From NCBI RefSeq assembly GCF_042214795.1, contig NZ_CP090177.1, positions 1,054,001-1,118,000 of the forward strand: a stretch of 64,000 nt of DNA, in the 5' to 3' direction. Below the pieces are notes generated by a model, which was not told the origin of the DNA, ran no database searches, and saw only the letters and a list, made by a program, of their open reading frames with translations. Origin of the DNA: Arcobacter iocasae (GTDB lineage: Bacteria; Campylobacterota; Campylobacteria; Campylobacterales; Arcobacteraceae). The position numbers and the translations under genes are program-made. This document shows, piece by piece, positions 43,440 to 52,866 of this stretch. Positions within the stretch are counted from its first letter, which is position 1. Each line of letters starts with the position of its first letter.

Positions 43440-44522
43440 ATGAAAAATAAAATAAGTATCAATCAATATTCACCCGCGATAGCATATGGGGATGGGATTT
43501 CAAATAGTTTAATTTTTATTCAATCTTTATTAATAGAATTAGGATTTAATTCCAAAATTTATATACATAAAAAATCAACTAATAGTTTACCTATAAAAAA
43601 TGAATTTTTTTACATTAATGAGTATAGAGAAAACCCAAATAATTTTTTAATCTATCAATTTTCCACAAAAGATCCTAATCATGAATTAATAATGAAATTT
43701 AAAGATAAAAAAATTATGTTATATCAAAATATAACACCTTCACATTTTTTTGAAGGTATTTCATATAAAGAAATATCTAATTTTGCAAGAAAACAATTAT
43801 CAGAATCTGTAAATTCTTTTATTGCAGCTATTTCAATGTCTGAATATAGTACGGCAGAACTTCTAAAGAATAAATATAAAAATGTTTCTATAATTCCTTT
43901 ATTAGTTGATTCTAGAAAGAATGATAATAAGAAAATAAACCAAAACTTACTAAAGAAATATGATGATTCTTTTAATATACTATTTGTAGGGCGGGTTATT
44001 CAAAATAAATGCCAACATAATCTAATAGATGTTTTATATCACCTTAAACTAAATGGAGAAAAAAATATAAAACTATTTATAGTAGGAAGAGATCACTACC
44101 CAGAATATTTTAAATTTTTATTTGAATATACAAAAAACTTAGGATTGGAAAAAGATGTAATTATAACAGGTCCAGTTGATGATAATGATTTACACACCTA
44201 TTATCAGATAAGTGACTTATATCTTTCCCTAAGTGAACATGAAGGATTTGGTATGCCGATTATTGAGGCAATGAATTATAAAATCCCAGTTCTTGCATAT
44301 GATAGTGGAGCAATCCCCTCAACTTTAGGGAAAAATGGACTTCTAAAAAAGAAAAATACTTCTTTTATAAGTAAAGAAATATTAAAAGTAAAAAATAATA
44401 CTTCAAATAGAAATTCATTAATCAAAAAACAACAAATACATCTTAAAGAGTTTAATTACATAAATGTAAAAGAAAAGTTTCATAATTTTTTAATACAAGT
44501 TACAGAGGATAAAAATGCCTAA
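43440..44522 (+). CDS. Glycosyltransferase family 4
   Basis: 360-residue GT-B enzyme. N-terminal acceptor half starts INQYSPAIAYGDGISNSLIF; C-terminal donor half has FNILFVGRVIQNKCQHNLID, LFIVGRDHYPEYF and the classic EHEGFGMPIIEAMNYKIPVL, where the two Glu residues bind the nucleotide sugar. It ends overlapping the next gene by 8 bp. Its 3' third is present a second time, broken, at 42526. This copy is intact and is the source or surviving member of that duplication. Donor sugar unknown. Confidence 0.85.
   Translation: MKNKISINQYSPAIAYGDGISNSLIFIQSLLIELGFNSKIYIHKKSTNSLPIKNEFFYINEYRENPNNFLIYQFSTKDPNHELIMKFKDKKIMLYQNITPSHFFEGISYKEISNFARKQLSESVNSFIAAISMSEYSTAELLKNKYKNVSIIPLLVDSRKNDNKKINQNLLKKYDDSFNILFVGRVIQNKCQHNLIDVLYHLKLNGEKNIKLFIVGRDHYPEYFKFLFEYTKNLGLEKDVIITGPVDDNDLHTYYQISDLYLSLSEHEGFGMPIIEAMNYKIPVLAYDSGAIPSTLGKNGLLKKKNTSFISKEILKVKNNTSNRNSLIKKQQIHLKEFNYINVKEKFHNFLIQVTEDKNA
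44050..44475 (+). repeat. Direct repeat, copy 2 (partner 42526-42901)
   Basis: Intact member of the pair, inside the GT4 coding sequence. It includes a 50-bp stretch (44387-44436) absent from copy 1. Confidence 0.9.
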
Positions 44523-46422
44523 AATTACAATAGTTACTGTCACTTTTAATGCAGAAAGATATATAGAAAGAACTATAAACAGCGTCCAAGAACAAGACTA
44601 TAAAAATATTGAATATATTATTATAGATGGGGCAAGTACTGATGACACTATAAAAAAAATAAAAAATAAAAATGTCAAATTAAATCTTATATCAGAAAAA
44701 GATAATGGCATTTATGATGCAATGAACAAAGGTATAATCAATGCAACAGGGGATTGGATTTTCTTTTTAAATGCAGGAGATATTTTTTACTCAAAAAATA
44801 CAATATCAACTCTAGTAAAAGAACTTAATCAAAAAATTGATATTTTATATGGAGATATAGTTCTTGTAGATGAAGCTATGCAAAATAAACAATATTTAAT
44901 GGCAAGTGGTATCGAAAATGCTTCAATACAACCTCCTTTTTGGCATCAAGGAATGCTTATAAAAATATCTCTACATAAAAATAGATTATATGATTTAAGA
45001 TATAAATCATGTTCAGATTATGATTTTATGATGTATTGTGTTACAAATAATTTTATTTGTAAATATATTAATTTACCTTTTGCTTATTATTTAGAAGGTG
45101 GAGAATCCACAACAAATATTTATAAGAATAGGCTCGAAGGTATCGCAATAGCCTCTAAATATATAGATATAGACCTCTTACCTACAAACTTTTTCTTTAG
45201 TGATTTTATTGAAAACCATGCAGAAAAATGTAATCTTAATATAAATATATTAAGAAATAAGTTTGGAAAAAACATTCGTAATCTAGAAGTATTACTAAAA
45301 GAGATAAAAAATAAATACAATAAAATTGCTATTTATGGATGTGGAACAATTACTAATTTAATAGCACCTTATTTAGGGAATCAATTAATAATCATTGCTG
45401 ATAAAAATCATCAAACAATAAATACAAAATTACCATTATGTGCTCCTAAAAAGTTAAAAGAATATGAGTTTGATACTATAATAATAAGTCAGATTGGTCA
45501 AGAACAACAAATTTCAACTTATTTAGTCAATGAGCTTGGTGTAGAATTAAATAAAATAACATCATTAGATAGTGTTGTTCTTGACTTAAATAGTATTGCT
45601 AGAAATACTATTTCTAAAATAAAAAAAGGTGAAGATTTTGAAGTGGGGATATGTACACAAAAACAATTAGAATCAGAAGTTTATAAAAAGTGGATTTCTT
45701 ATTTTAAACAAAATCCTTCTCGACTGCATAGAAAATATTGGGAGTTTGCATTTATAAGTGAAGCTTTATCAAAAAGACATCTATTACAAAAAGGCTATAA
45801 AGGATTAGGCTTTGCTGTAGGAGAAGAACCTTTAGCCTCCACATTCTGTAGTTTTAATGTTGAAGTTTTAGCTACAGATTTAAACTATGAAGAAGCACAA
45901 AAGCAAGGTTGGACAGATACAAACGAGCATGCAAAAGAATTAGATCAAATTAATATTAGGAATATTTGCGATAAAGAAAAATTTAAAAACCTATGTTCTT
46001 TCAAAAGTCTTGATATGAACAATATACCTGATGATTTAATTAACTTTGATTTCATTTGGTCTGCGTGTGCATTAGAACATCTAGGTTCAATAACAAAGGG
46101 TGAAAACTTTATATATGATTCATTAAAATGTCTAAAGCCTGGAGGAATTGCCGTTCATACAACAGAATATAACTTTTCTTCAAATACAGATACCATTGAA
46201 ACAGGGGCAACTGTTCTATTTAGAAAAAAAGATATTGAACGAATTGTACAAAAATTACAAGAGATGGGACATGAAGTTGAAAAGATAAATTATGAAGGAG
46301 GTGATATGCCTATAGATAAATACATAGACTTACCTCCATACTTAGAAGATAATCATATAAAACTATTACTAGATAAATATGTCATTACATCTATTGGATT
46401 AATTATAAGAAAGAAATTATGA
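44515..46422 (+). CDS. Three-part protein: GT2, Rossmann-like unit, methyltransferase
   Basis: 635 residues. Part 1 (about 1-240) is a GT2 domain: ITIVTVTFNAERYIERTI, YIIIDGASTDDT, EKDNGIYDAMNKG, FFLNAGDIF and the PPFWHQGMLI segment. Part 2 (about 266-355) is the small Rossmann-like unit (NKIAIYGCGTITNLIAPYL, IADKN, FDTIIISQIGQEQQIS). Part 3 (about 380-635) is a divergent class I methyltransferase with GFAVGEEPLASTFCS, VLATDLN, IWSACALEHLGS and LKCLKPGGIAVHTTEYNF. One protein would thus transfer a sugar and methylate something, with an unexplained unit between. Overlaps the GT4 gene by 8 bp and the next as ATGA. Confidence 0.8.
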   Translation: MPKITIVTVTFNAERYIERTINSVQEQDYKNIEYIIIDGASTDDTIKKIKNKNVKLNLISEKDNGIYDAMNKGIINATGDWIFFLNAGDIFYSKNTISTLVKELNQKIDILYGDIVLVDEAMQNKQYLMASGIENASIQPPFWHQGMLIKISLHKNRLYDLRYKSCSDYDFMMYCVTNNFICKYINLPFAYYLEGGESTTNIYKNRLEGIAIASKYIDIDLLPTNFFFSDFIENHAEKCNLNINILRNKFGKNIRNLEVLLKEIKNKYNKIAIYGCGTITNLIAPYLGNQLIIIADKNHQTINTKLPLCAPKKLKEYEFDTIIISQIGQEQQISTYLVNELGVELNKITSLDSVVLDLNSIARNTISKIKKGEDFEVGICTQKQLESEVYKKWISYFKQNPSRLHRKYWEFAFISEALSKRHLLQKGYKGLGFAVGEEPLASTFCSFNVEVLATDLNYEEAQKQGWTDTNEHAKELDQINIRNICDKEKFKNLCSFKSLDMNNIPDDLINFDFIWSACALEHLGSITKGENFIYDSLKCLKPGGIAVHTTEYNFSSNTDTIETGATVLFRKKDIERIVQKLQEMGHEVEKINYEGGDMPIDKYIDLPPYLEDNHIKLLLDKYVITSIGLIIRKKL

Positions 46423-47822
46423 AAAATATAGCAATAATAGGGCATGAATTCCACAAAAAAACTTTATCTACAAAATTCTTTTGTGACATGCTAACGAAAT
46501 ATTATGATATTACTTTTTTTTGGACTCATACTCGTGAGTACAAGGCAGATATAACAAATTTTAGGATCAATGATATTACAAATTTACATGCAATTATTTT
46601 ATTTCAAATATTTCCTGATATTCAAGAATTAGAATTATTTAATAATAAAAATGTAATATTAATACCAATGTTTGATAATGACTTAAAAATAGATTACTCT
46701 AAATGGAGTAAATATCACAACTATAAATTCATAAATTTTTCTAAAACTTTGTTTGAAAAATTAGATTTTCTAGATTTTAAAAAGAATTTATATGTACAAT
46801 ACATGCCAAGTTTAGATTCAATAAAACCTAAAATACTCAATAAAGAAAATAATAAACCTAAAATATTCTTTTGGCAAAGATCAAAAGAGATAAACTGGAT
46901 TTTGATTAAAAAACTTATCGATTTTACTCAGATAGAATCTATTCATATGCATAGAATATCTCCCATAGAAGAAAAAGATGATTGGTTTGAAAAACCTAGT
47001 GAAAATGATATTATAAATTACAATATTTCATTTTCACATTGGTTTGATTCAAAAGAAGATTTTTTTAATAAAGTTAACGAATTTGATATTTTTATTGCTC
47101 CCCGACTCTTTGAAGGTATTGGACTAGCCTTTTTAGAAGCAATGAGCCTTGGAAAATGTATTGTTGCACCAAACTTCCCAACAATGAATGAATACATAAA
47201 AGATAAACAAAATGGCTTTTTATATGATTTTACAAATCCTAAAAGAGTAGATTTAAATAATTGGAAAGAAATTTCACATAATGCAAAATATACAGCCTCT
47301 TTAATTAAAGATAAATGGATAAAGTCTGAGAATAAGATAATTGAGTTTATAGATTTAACAGATGAAAAAAATATTTCATATAATGAATACCTAGATTCTT
47401 TAGAATTAAGTAAAGTGAAAAATCATTTTATTATTGAAGATATTAAAATTAATAATTACCTAAATATTAATACTATCAATCAAAGTAGTATGGATTTTTC
47501 AAAGTATCTAAGTCTTCTGATTAGTTTTTTCAAAAAAAATATAAATAATGATAATAAATATATTATTTATGGAGCAGGAACGGGATGTGAACTTATTACA
47601 AAATTAATTGACAAAAAGAATATTCTATTTATAGTTGACTTGGATGAACAAAAATATTCAACAACTATTAATAATATAAGCATATACCCTATTGAAAAAC
47701 TATTAATAAGTGACGAAAAAATTATAATTAGTTTATTTGGAAGATATGAAAAGATTTATCAATTCTTAACAGAAAAATATAAAATAAAAAAAGATAGGAT
47801 TATATCTTTAGATTTTAGGTAA
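46419..47822 (+). CDS. Glycosyltransferase with C-terminal Rossmann-like domain
   Basis: 467 residues. GT-B-like part to about residue 300: KNIAIIGHEFHKK, PKIFFWQRSKEINWI and the donor-site motif APRLFEGIGLAFLEAMSLGK. A helical linker follows, then the Rossmann-like unit in the last 85 residues (NKYIIYGAGTGCELITKLI, LFIVDLDEQ, KIIISLFGRYEKIYQFL). Last gene of the plus-strand operon. The 59-bp gap to the convergent gene at 47882 shows no clear hairpin terminator. Donor unknown. Confidence 0.78.
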   Translation: MKNIAIIGHEFHKKTLSTKFFCDMLTKYYDITFFWTHTREYKADITNFRINDITNLHAIILFQIFPDIQELELFNNKNVILIPMFDNDLKIDYSKWSKYHNYKFINFSKTLFEKLDFLDFKKNLYVQYMPSLDSIKPKILNKENNKPKIFFWQRSKEINWILIKKLIDFTQIESIHMHRISPIEEKDDWFEKPSENDIINYNISFSHWFDSKEDFFNKVNEFDIFIAPRLFEGIGLAFLEAMSLGKCIVAPNFPTMNEYIKDKQNGFLYDFTNPKRVDLNNWKEISHNAKYTASLIKDKWIKSENKIIEFIDLTDEKNISYNEYLDSLELSKVKNHFIIEDIKINNYLNINTINQSSMDFSKYLSLLISFFKKNINNDNKYIIYGAGTGCELITKLIDKKNILFIVDLDEQKYSTTINNISIYPIEKLLISDEKIIISLFGRYEKIYQFLTEKYKIKKDRIISLDFR

Positions 47823-47881
47823 AGTAACTCACAATTTTATATCTTCTGAATTTATTATTAAGATTAGTTTCTATTTTATAA

Positions 47882-48880
47882 CTAGCTGTTATTATATTTC
47901 TTCATCTCAATATCTATCATATTTTTAATTATTTCTTTTAAACTTACTTCATTAGTCCAGCCAATAGTTTTATTTATTTTATCTGTATTTCCACACAAAG
48001 GATTATGCTCACTAGCTCTAAAAAATTTTGGATCCACTAAAACATAATCTTTATAGTTAAGTTCTAAATATGAAAATGTTTCTTCTAGAAAATCTCTCAC
48101 AGTATTAAGTTTACCGCTTGCAACGATATAATCATCAGCTTTAGGAGCTTGCAACATCATCCACATTGCTTTAACATAATCAGGAGCATATCCCCAATCT
48201 CTCCTTGCATCAAGATTTCCCAAATATAACTTATCTTGAATTCCTAATTTTATTTTTACAGCAGATGAAATAATTTTTTTAGTAACAAAATGATTCCCTC
48301 TTCTTGGACTTTCATGATTATACATTATTCCAGTACAAGCAAAGATATTCTCTTTTTCTCTATAGTTTTTTAGTAAATAATGGCTAGATACTTTCGATAT
48401 ACCATATATACTTTTTGGATTAAAAGGCGTTTCTTCATCTTGAGGTGAACAATTTGGTTCACCAAACATTTCACTACTACCTGCAAAATAGAACTTACAG
48501 TCTTTTTTTACTTCTCTTATTGTTGATAATAAATAATGTGTAGAGTTAAAATTATTACTCATAGTTTCAAATTCATCATTGAATGAATAATTTACAAAAC
48601 TTGATGCAGAAAGATGATAACACTCATCAGGCAAAATTTTTGAAAATATCTTATAAATTGTCAAATGATCACTTAAACTACCCTCATGTAAGAATATAGA
48701 TTCTTTTATATTTTTTATATTATTAAGTTTTTCTTCATCTTCAATTGATTCTCTTCTTACTATTCCATGAACTTCATAGCCCTTACTTAATAAAAATTCT
48801 GCAAGATATGAACCATCTTGTCCTGTTATTCCAGTTATTAATGCTACATTTTGTGAGGAAGTTTTGTTTTGTTTTACCAT
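47882..48880 (-). CDS. GDP-mannose 4,6-dehydratase-like SDR (second copy)
   Basis: 332-residue extended SDR clearly related to Gmd: ALITGITGQDGSYLAEFLL, FAGSSEMFGEP, YGISKVSSHYLLKNYRE, MYNHESPRRGNHFVTKKI and GNLDARRDWGYAPDYVKAMW. It differs from the canonical Gmd at 59461 in the N-terminal half (IVRRESIEDEEKLNNIKN in place of the usual RRTSLFNTDRIDH) and is 41 residues shorter. It may act on another GDP sugar or a heptose, or give a separate 4-keto-6-deoxymannose supply. Last gene of the minus-strand operon. It follows the TagB/F-like gene by 56 bp. Confidence 0.8.
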   Translation of the reverse strand: MVKQNKTSSQNVALITGITGQDGSYLAEFLLSKGYEVHGIVRRESIEDEEKLNNIKNIKESIFLHEGSLSDHLTIYKIFSKILPDECYHLSASSFVNYSFNDEFETMSNNFNSTHYLLSTIREVKKDCKFYFAGSSEMFGEPNCSPQDEETPFNPKSIYGISKVSSHYLLKNYREKENIFACTGIMYNHESPRRGNHFVTKKIISSAVKIKLGIQDKLYLGNLDARRDWGYAPDYVKAMWMMLQAPKADDYIVASGKLNTVRDFLEETFSYLELNYKDYVLVDPKFFRASEHNPLCGNTDKINKTIGWTNEVSLKEIIKNMIDIEMKKYNNS

Positions 48881-48936
48881 ATTTAATTACCTTTAGTATT
48901 ATCTATTAATTTTAGCATATCTTTAAACTTAACTTT

Positions 48937-50346
48937 TCATTTAAAGTCTAATTCTTCGATTAATCTTAAGGAACTATTTCCTTTAAAAGCAAAAAATTTA
49001 TTATATATATTTTTTCTTTGATTTATATAATTATCTTCAACAGAAAATAATGATATAATTAACTCATCTTGATTTTTCACTTTAATACCTGGAGAATATT
49101 CATCATAATCAAATAAAAATCCACCCATATTTTTTTCATATAATTCTCTATCATAATCAAAAAATATTATAGGTCTATCTAAAAGCAGAAAATCATATGC
49201 TATAGAAGAATAATCAGTGATTAATACATCAACATATTTAATTATTGGATAAATATCACCTTGTGTTGGATGAAACTTTATATTGCTAAATTCTTCATTT
49301 ATAATCAATTCTTTAAAAAACTCCATAACACTTGGATGTAATTTGACAATCAAAAGTATATCTTCATTAAATAATTCTTCATTTAATTTAATGAAATCTA
49401 TTGGTACAATATCAAACTCTTTTAAATTCATATTCTTATTAAAAAGATATTCTCTAATTGTAGGCATATAAAGTGCTATTTTTTTGTGCTTTTTATTTTT
49501 CACTAAAGAATAAATCTCTTTATTACAAAAGATTAAGTCTATTGGTTCTTCATCTTTTAAAAATATATCATTTCTAGGATATCCCCAATCCAAATACTCT
49601 TTTGCACAAAACACATTTTTAAAGTTTGTCTCATTTGTCCAATTTGATGTAGAAATAAAATAATCATATTCTATATTTGTAAGTTTTGACATCTTCTTTA
49701 GCCCTACACCATGCCAAAGTTGTACTGTTTTTTGATTTGGACTTATATAAAAGTATGTATAATTTGCTTGGTCAAAAATTAAATATTTAGCCCTAGCTAT
49801 TGCTTTGTCACCTTCATCACTTTCAAGTTCATAATAAGGGATATTAAACTCTTTTAACTCTTCTATTTGTTCTTTATTATCAGTTATTATGTAACAATCT
49901 ATTTTCTCTTTTAGAAGATATAAAAATAGATATTTATTATTTGAATCAATAAATCCTTTTGAAATAAAGGCTATACTTTTTCTTTTTTCACATTTCTCAT
50001 CAATTTCTTTTGAATATTTTTCTATTTTTGAGATTCTTGTTTCAACTTCTTTTTTTAAGATATTATATTTATTATGTTCGATTAGAATAACTGAAATTTT
50101 ATTTTTATTTATCAATTTTAAATAATCTGCATAAATCATTTTATAATGATTTGGACTAATAATCACTATATAATCAAACTCTTTTTCTATAATTTGTTCT
50201 ACTTTTGATACATCATTATCCTCTTTAACTTTGTCAAGAAAGCCTAAAAATTCAAAATCTAAAGCTTGGGATAAATACTCTTTAAAAGCAACGCTTATTG
50301 GCGTTTTAGGAGCTATGTAAATTTTCTTATTTCTGAAAATTTCCAT
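48937..50346 (-). CDS. TagB/TagF-like polyol-phosphate transferase
   Basis: 469 residues of the CDP-glycerol/CDP-ribitol glycerophosphotransferase family, known from teichoic-acid synthesis. The transferase domain, from about residue 185, has TVQLWHGVGLKKMSKL, WGYPRNDIF, LIVKLHPSVMEFF and VLITDYSSIAYDFLLLDRP, which hold the catalytic His residues and the CDP site. The first 90 residues form an unrelated Rossmann-like unit (KKIYIAPKTPISVAF, LGFLDK, FDYIVIISPNHY). The ATG overlaps the stop of the CDP-ribitol synthase, so its donor is probably CDP-ribitol, placing ribitol phosphate on a glycan (inference). Confidence 0.83.
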   Translation of the reverse strand: MEIFRNKKIYIAPKTPISVAFKEYLSQALDFEFLGFLDKVKEDNDVSKVEQIIEKEFDYIVIISPNHYKMIYADYLKLINKNKISVILIEHNKYNILKKEVETRISKIEKYSKEIDEKCEKRKSIAFISKGFIDSNNKYLFLYLLKEKIDCYIITDNKEQIEELKEFNIPYYELESDEGDKAIARAKYLIFDQANYTYFYISPNQKTVQLWHGVGLKKMSKLTNIEYDYFISTSNWTNETNFKNVFCAKEYLDWGYPRNDIFLKDEEPIDLIFCNKEIYSLVKNKKHKKIALYMPTIREYLFNKNMNLKEFDIVPIDFIKLNEELFNEDILLIVKLHPSVMEFFKELIINEEFSNIKFHPTQGDIYPIIKYVDVLITDYSSIAYDFLLLDRPIIFFDYDRELYEKNMGGFLFDYDEYSPGIKVKNQDELIISLFSVEDNYINQRKNIYNKFFAFKGNSSLRLIEELDFK

Positions 50347-51719
50347 TATTCATTCACATTTTTTTTAATATCAACAACAAGACCAGAATATTCACTTAAT
50401 ACAGTTTCTAAAGTTTTATAAGCAACTGTTTTTACATCAAGTAAAGATTCATCTGGTTCCAAACCAAAGTGTTTTTTTCTCATTGGAGTTTTTGTTCTTG
50501 CAGGATTTATTACATTTATTTTTATTTTTTCCTCTTGCCATTCAGAAGCAATTGCTTGAGCAAAATTTACAACTGCTGCTTTTGTTGCACTATATAAACT
50601 ATACTCTTCTCTTCCTCTTGTATATGAACTTGATGAAAATAAAACTACACTTCCTTGTGTCTCTTTTAAATATTTATAAGACTCTTTTGTAATATTTACA
50701 GAACCTAAAAGATTAGTATTTATACTATCTACTATATCACTACTATCCATGTCTTTTAAATGTTTTTTTACCAAAATAGCTGCACAGTTTATAATGCAAT
50801 CAATCTTTCCAAACTCTTTATACACTTTTTCTAAACTATTTAATACTGCTTTAGGATTCTCAATATTAATGCCATTTTTTCTACTTAAAACAATAACCTC
50901 TGCACCATAGCTAATTGCAATATCTTTTATAGATTCACCAATTCCACTATTTCCACCATATATAACAAATACTTTATTCTCTAATTTAGAAAATATATCT
51001 TCATCAACATTTACTTCTGAAGAGTTAAACTGTATTAATTTTTCAGCAAAAAGTAAATCCTCAGGAAAAGTTATCTTTATATTTTTTTCTTCACCTTTTA
51101 CTACATATATATTAGTGCTCGGTAAATACTTTTTAACTAGTCCACAGTCATCTGTTGCCTCTATTTTACTACTATCTTGTCTAGCTAAGATATGTGCTTC
51201 TTTTATCGTTTGTAGTTTAAATGCTTGGGGAGTTTGTCCTCTTTTTAAAAGACTTCTTTTAGGAATATTATCTATATAATTTGTATTTTCATCAATTTTT
51301 ATAATAGTATCAGCTGTATCTATTGCAACATCTATTGCATCATAATTTTCTAAACTTTTTACAACATCTTCAATTATTTTTGAACTTACAAATGGTCTTA
51401 CAGCATCGTGAAATATCAAATTTACATCTTCTTTATCTTCATAAGCTTCTATTGCTTTAAAACTTGAATCAAATCTCTCTTTTCCACCAGAAATTATCAT
51501 TTGAACTTTATCAAACCCACATCTTTTAGCTAAAAAAAAGAGTTCATCATGATATTCACTATTTGCAACTATACAAATTTCATCAATATAACTACTTATT
51601 TGAAACTGTTCTAAAGTGTATTCAATAATATATTTACCGGCTAAATTAATAAACTGCTTTGGGACATTTGAACCAAATCGAGTACCACTTCCCGCAGATA
51701 AAATAACAGCTACATTCAT
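50346..51719 (-). CDS. Fused CDP-ribitol synthase (Bcs1/TarI-TarJ type)
   Basis: 457 residues. The N-terminal part (1-230) is an IspD/TarI cytidylyltransferase: ILSAGSGTRFGSNVPKQF, HDAVRPFVS and KITFPEDLLFAE. The C-terminal part (about 245-457) is an SDR: FVIYGGNSGIGESI, INCAAILVKK, a Ser in VVLFSSSSYTRG and YSATKAAVVNFA. This order is the same as in Haemophilus influenzae Bcs1/Acs1, which reduce ribulose-5-phosphate and make CDP-ribitol. An IspD alone would lack the SDR, so a role in isoprenoid synthesis is unlikely. Overlaps the TagB/F-like gene. Confidence 0.86.
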   Translation of the reverse strand: MNVAVILSAGSGTRFGSNVPKQFINLAGKYIIEYTLEQFQISSYIDEICIVANSEYHDELFFLAKRCGFDKVQMIISGGKERFDSSFKAIEAYEDKEDVNLIFHDAVRPFVSSKIIEDVVKSLENYDAIDVAIDTADTIIKIDENTNYIDNIPKRSLLKRGQTPQAFKLQTIKEAHILARQDSSKIEATDDCGLVKKYLPSTNIYVVKGEEKNIKITFPEDLLFAEKLIQFNSSEVNVDEDIFSKLENKVFVIYGGNSGIGESIKDIAISYGAEVIVLSRKNGINIENPKAVLNSLEKVYKEFGKIDCIINCAAILVKKHLKDMDSSDIVDSINTNLLGSVNITKESYKYLKETQGSVVLFSSSSYTRGREEYSLYSATKAAVVNFAQAIASEWQEEKIKINVINPARTKTPMRKKHFGLEPDESLLDVKTVAYKTLETVLSEYSGLVVDIKKNVNE

Positions 51720-51756
51720 CTATTTCCCTATACTTTTCTTAATATTAGATTATATA

Positions 51757-52866
51757 TTAATCTCTCTTTACTTCTTCTAAAATAAAATAATATCCTTTTG
51801 CCTCTACTAAATTATATGCTAAAAATTGTTCTTCTACTTCTTTTATAACTCTTGGCTCAAATATTTTATTTGGATAATTTTGTTTCAAGTTCAAATACTC
51901 TTCATAATCTTTAAAACTCAAAATTATTTTTACAATTGCATTATAAATAGGTCTATTATGATTCAACTGTCTAAATACACCTAATGATGAAAAAAGCAAT
52001 AACTGAGAAAAACTTATTCCATAGGCTAAGTTAAGCATTTCTGTTCTCCAACCACCTATTCTAGAAGCTAATTCAACTACATAAATATTTTCATTATCAT
52101 CAATTCTAATTTCAATATGTCCTGCACCAAATTTTATCTCAAAAATTTCTAAAATCTTATCTACTAGTTTTTCTATTTTATTATTTAATTCTTCTGTAAT
52201 ATTTGCTGGAATTTGTTGATGAGTTTCTACTATATTTGGAATATCTCTTATATATTCTTTTGTTATTGTTATTAACTGATGTTTCCCATTTACAGAAATT
52301 GTTTCACAACTAAACTGTTCACCTTTTATGTACTCTTCTACTAATACTTTTTTACTACGAGAGAAACAAAGTGTTTTTAAATAGTTATTAGCCAATTCTT
52401 CTTCATTTTGGCAGAAGTATACTCCTCTTCCTCCAGAACTATCAACTGGTTTAACGATACAAGGAAAGTTCTTCCAATCTATTAAATCTTCTTTTTCAAA
52501 ATATTTATAATTTGCAGTTTTAATATTGTGTTTTTTTAAAATCTCTTTCATTTTCATTTTATTTGTAGTATTTAATGCACACTCATAGCTATTTGTATTT
52601 AATTCTAACTTTTCTCCAACATAACATGCTGTTATATTACCAAGTTCTGTTGCAGATGTTAAAATTGCATCTATTTTATACTCTATTGCTTTTTTTAGAA
52701 CCGCTTCTTTATCACAAATATCTATATGTAAGAACTCATCACACCAGTTTTTTCCAATACAAGTTTCATCCATATCTAAAACTATCACGTAAAAAAAAAG
52801 TTTTTTTGCTTCTAAAATCAAATCAAGTTGTAAAGCACTTCCACCTAAAATAAAAAGCTTTCTCAT
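51757..52866 (-). CDS. ATP-grasp ligase
   Basis: About 369 residues. An N-terminal Rossmann-like preATP domain (MRKLFILGGSALQLDLILEA, then DFLHIDICDKE-like region) and an ATP-grasp domain with FPCIVKPVDSSGGRGVYFCQ (P-loop), VLVEEYIKGEQFSCET and the metal-binding VVELASRIGG. It resembles carbamoyl-phosphate-synthase-like amino-acid ligases. The ATG at 52866 overlaps the methyltransferase stop (TAATG) and is preferred to the in-frame ATG at 52884. Lying downstream of pseG, it could join an amino acid or another carboxylate to the amino group of a nonulosonic acid precursor (inference). Confidence 0.82.
   Translation of the reverse strand: MRKLFILGGSALQLDLILEAKKLFFYVIVLDMDETCIGKNWCDEFLHIDICDKEAVLKKAIEYKIDAILTSATELGNITACYVGEKLELNTNSYECALNTTNKMKMKEILKKHNIKTANYKYFEKEDLIDWKNFPCIVKPVDSSGGRGVYFCQNEEELANNYLKTLCFSRSKKVLVEEYIKGEQFSCETISVNGKHQLITITKEYIRDIPNIVETHQQIPANITEELNNKIEKLVDKILEIFEIKFGAGHIEIRIDDNENIYVVELASRIGGWRTEMLNLAYGISFSQLLLFSSLGVFRQLNHNRPIYNAIVKIILSFKDYEEYLNLKQNYPNKIFEPRVIKEVEEQFLAYNLVEAKGYYFILEEVKRD

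Noticed and set aside
50346..51719. IspD of the isoprenoid pathway
   Set aside because: The fused SDR domain and coupling to a TagB/F-like transferase fit CDP-ribitol synthesis better.
52791..52807. A9-G-T7 tract in the ATP-grasp gene as a phase-variable homopolymer
   Set aside because: Runs of 7-9 A or T are common by chance at this base composition, and the gene is intact. Not distinguishable from background.
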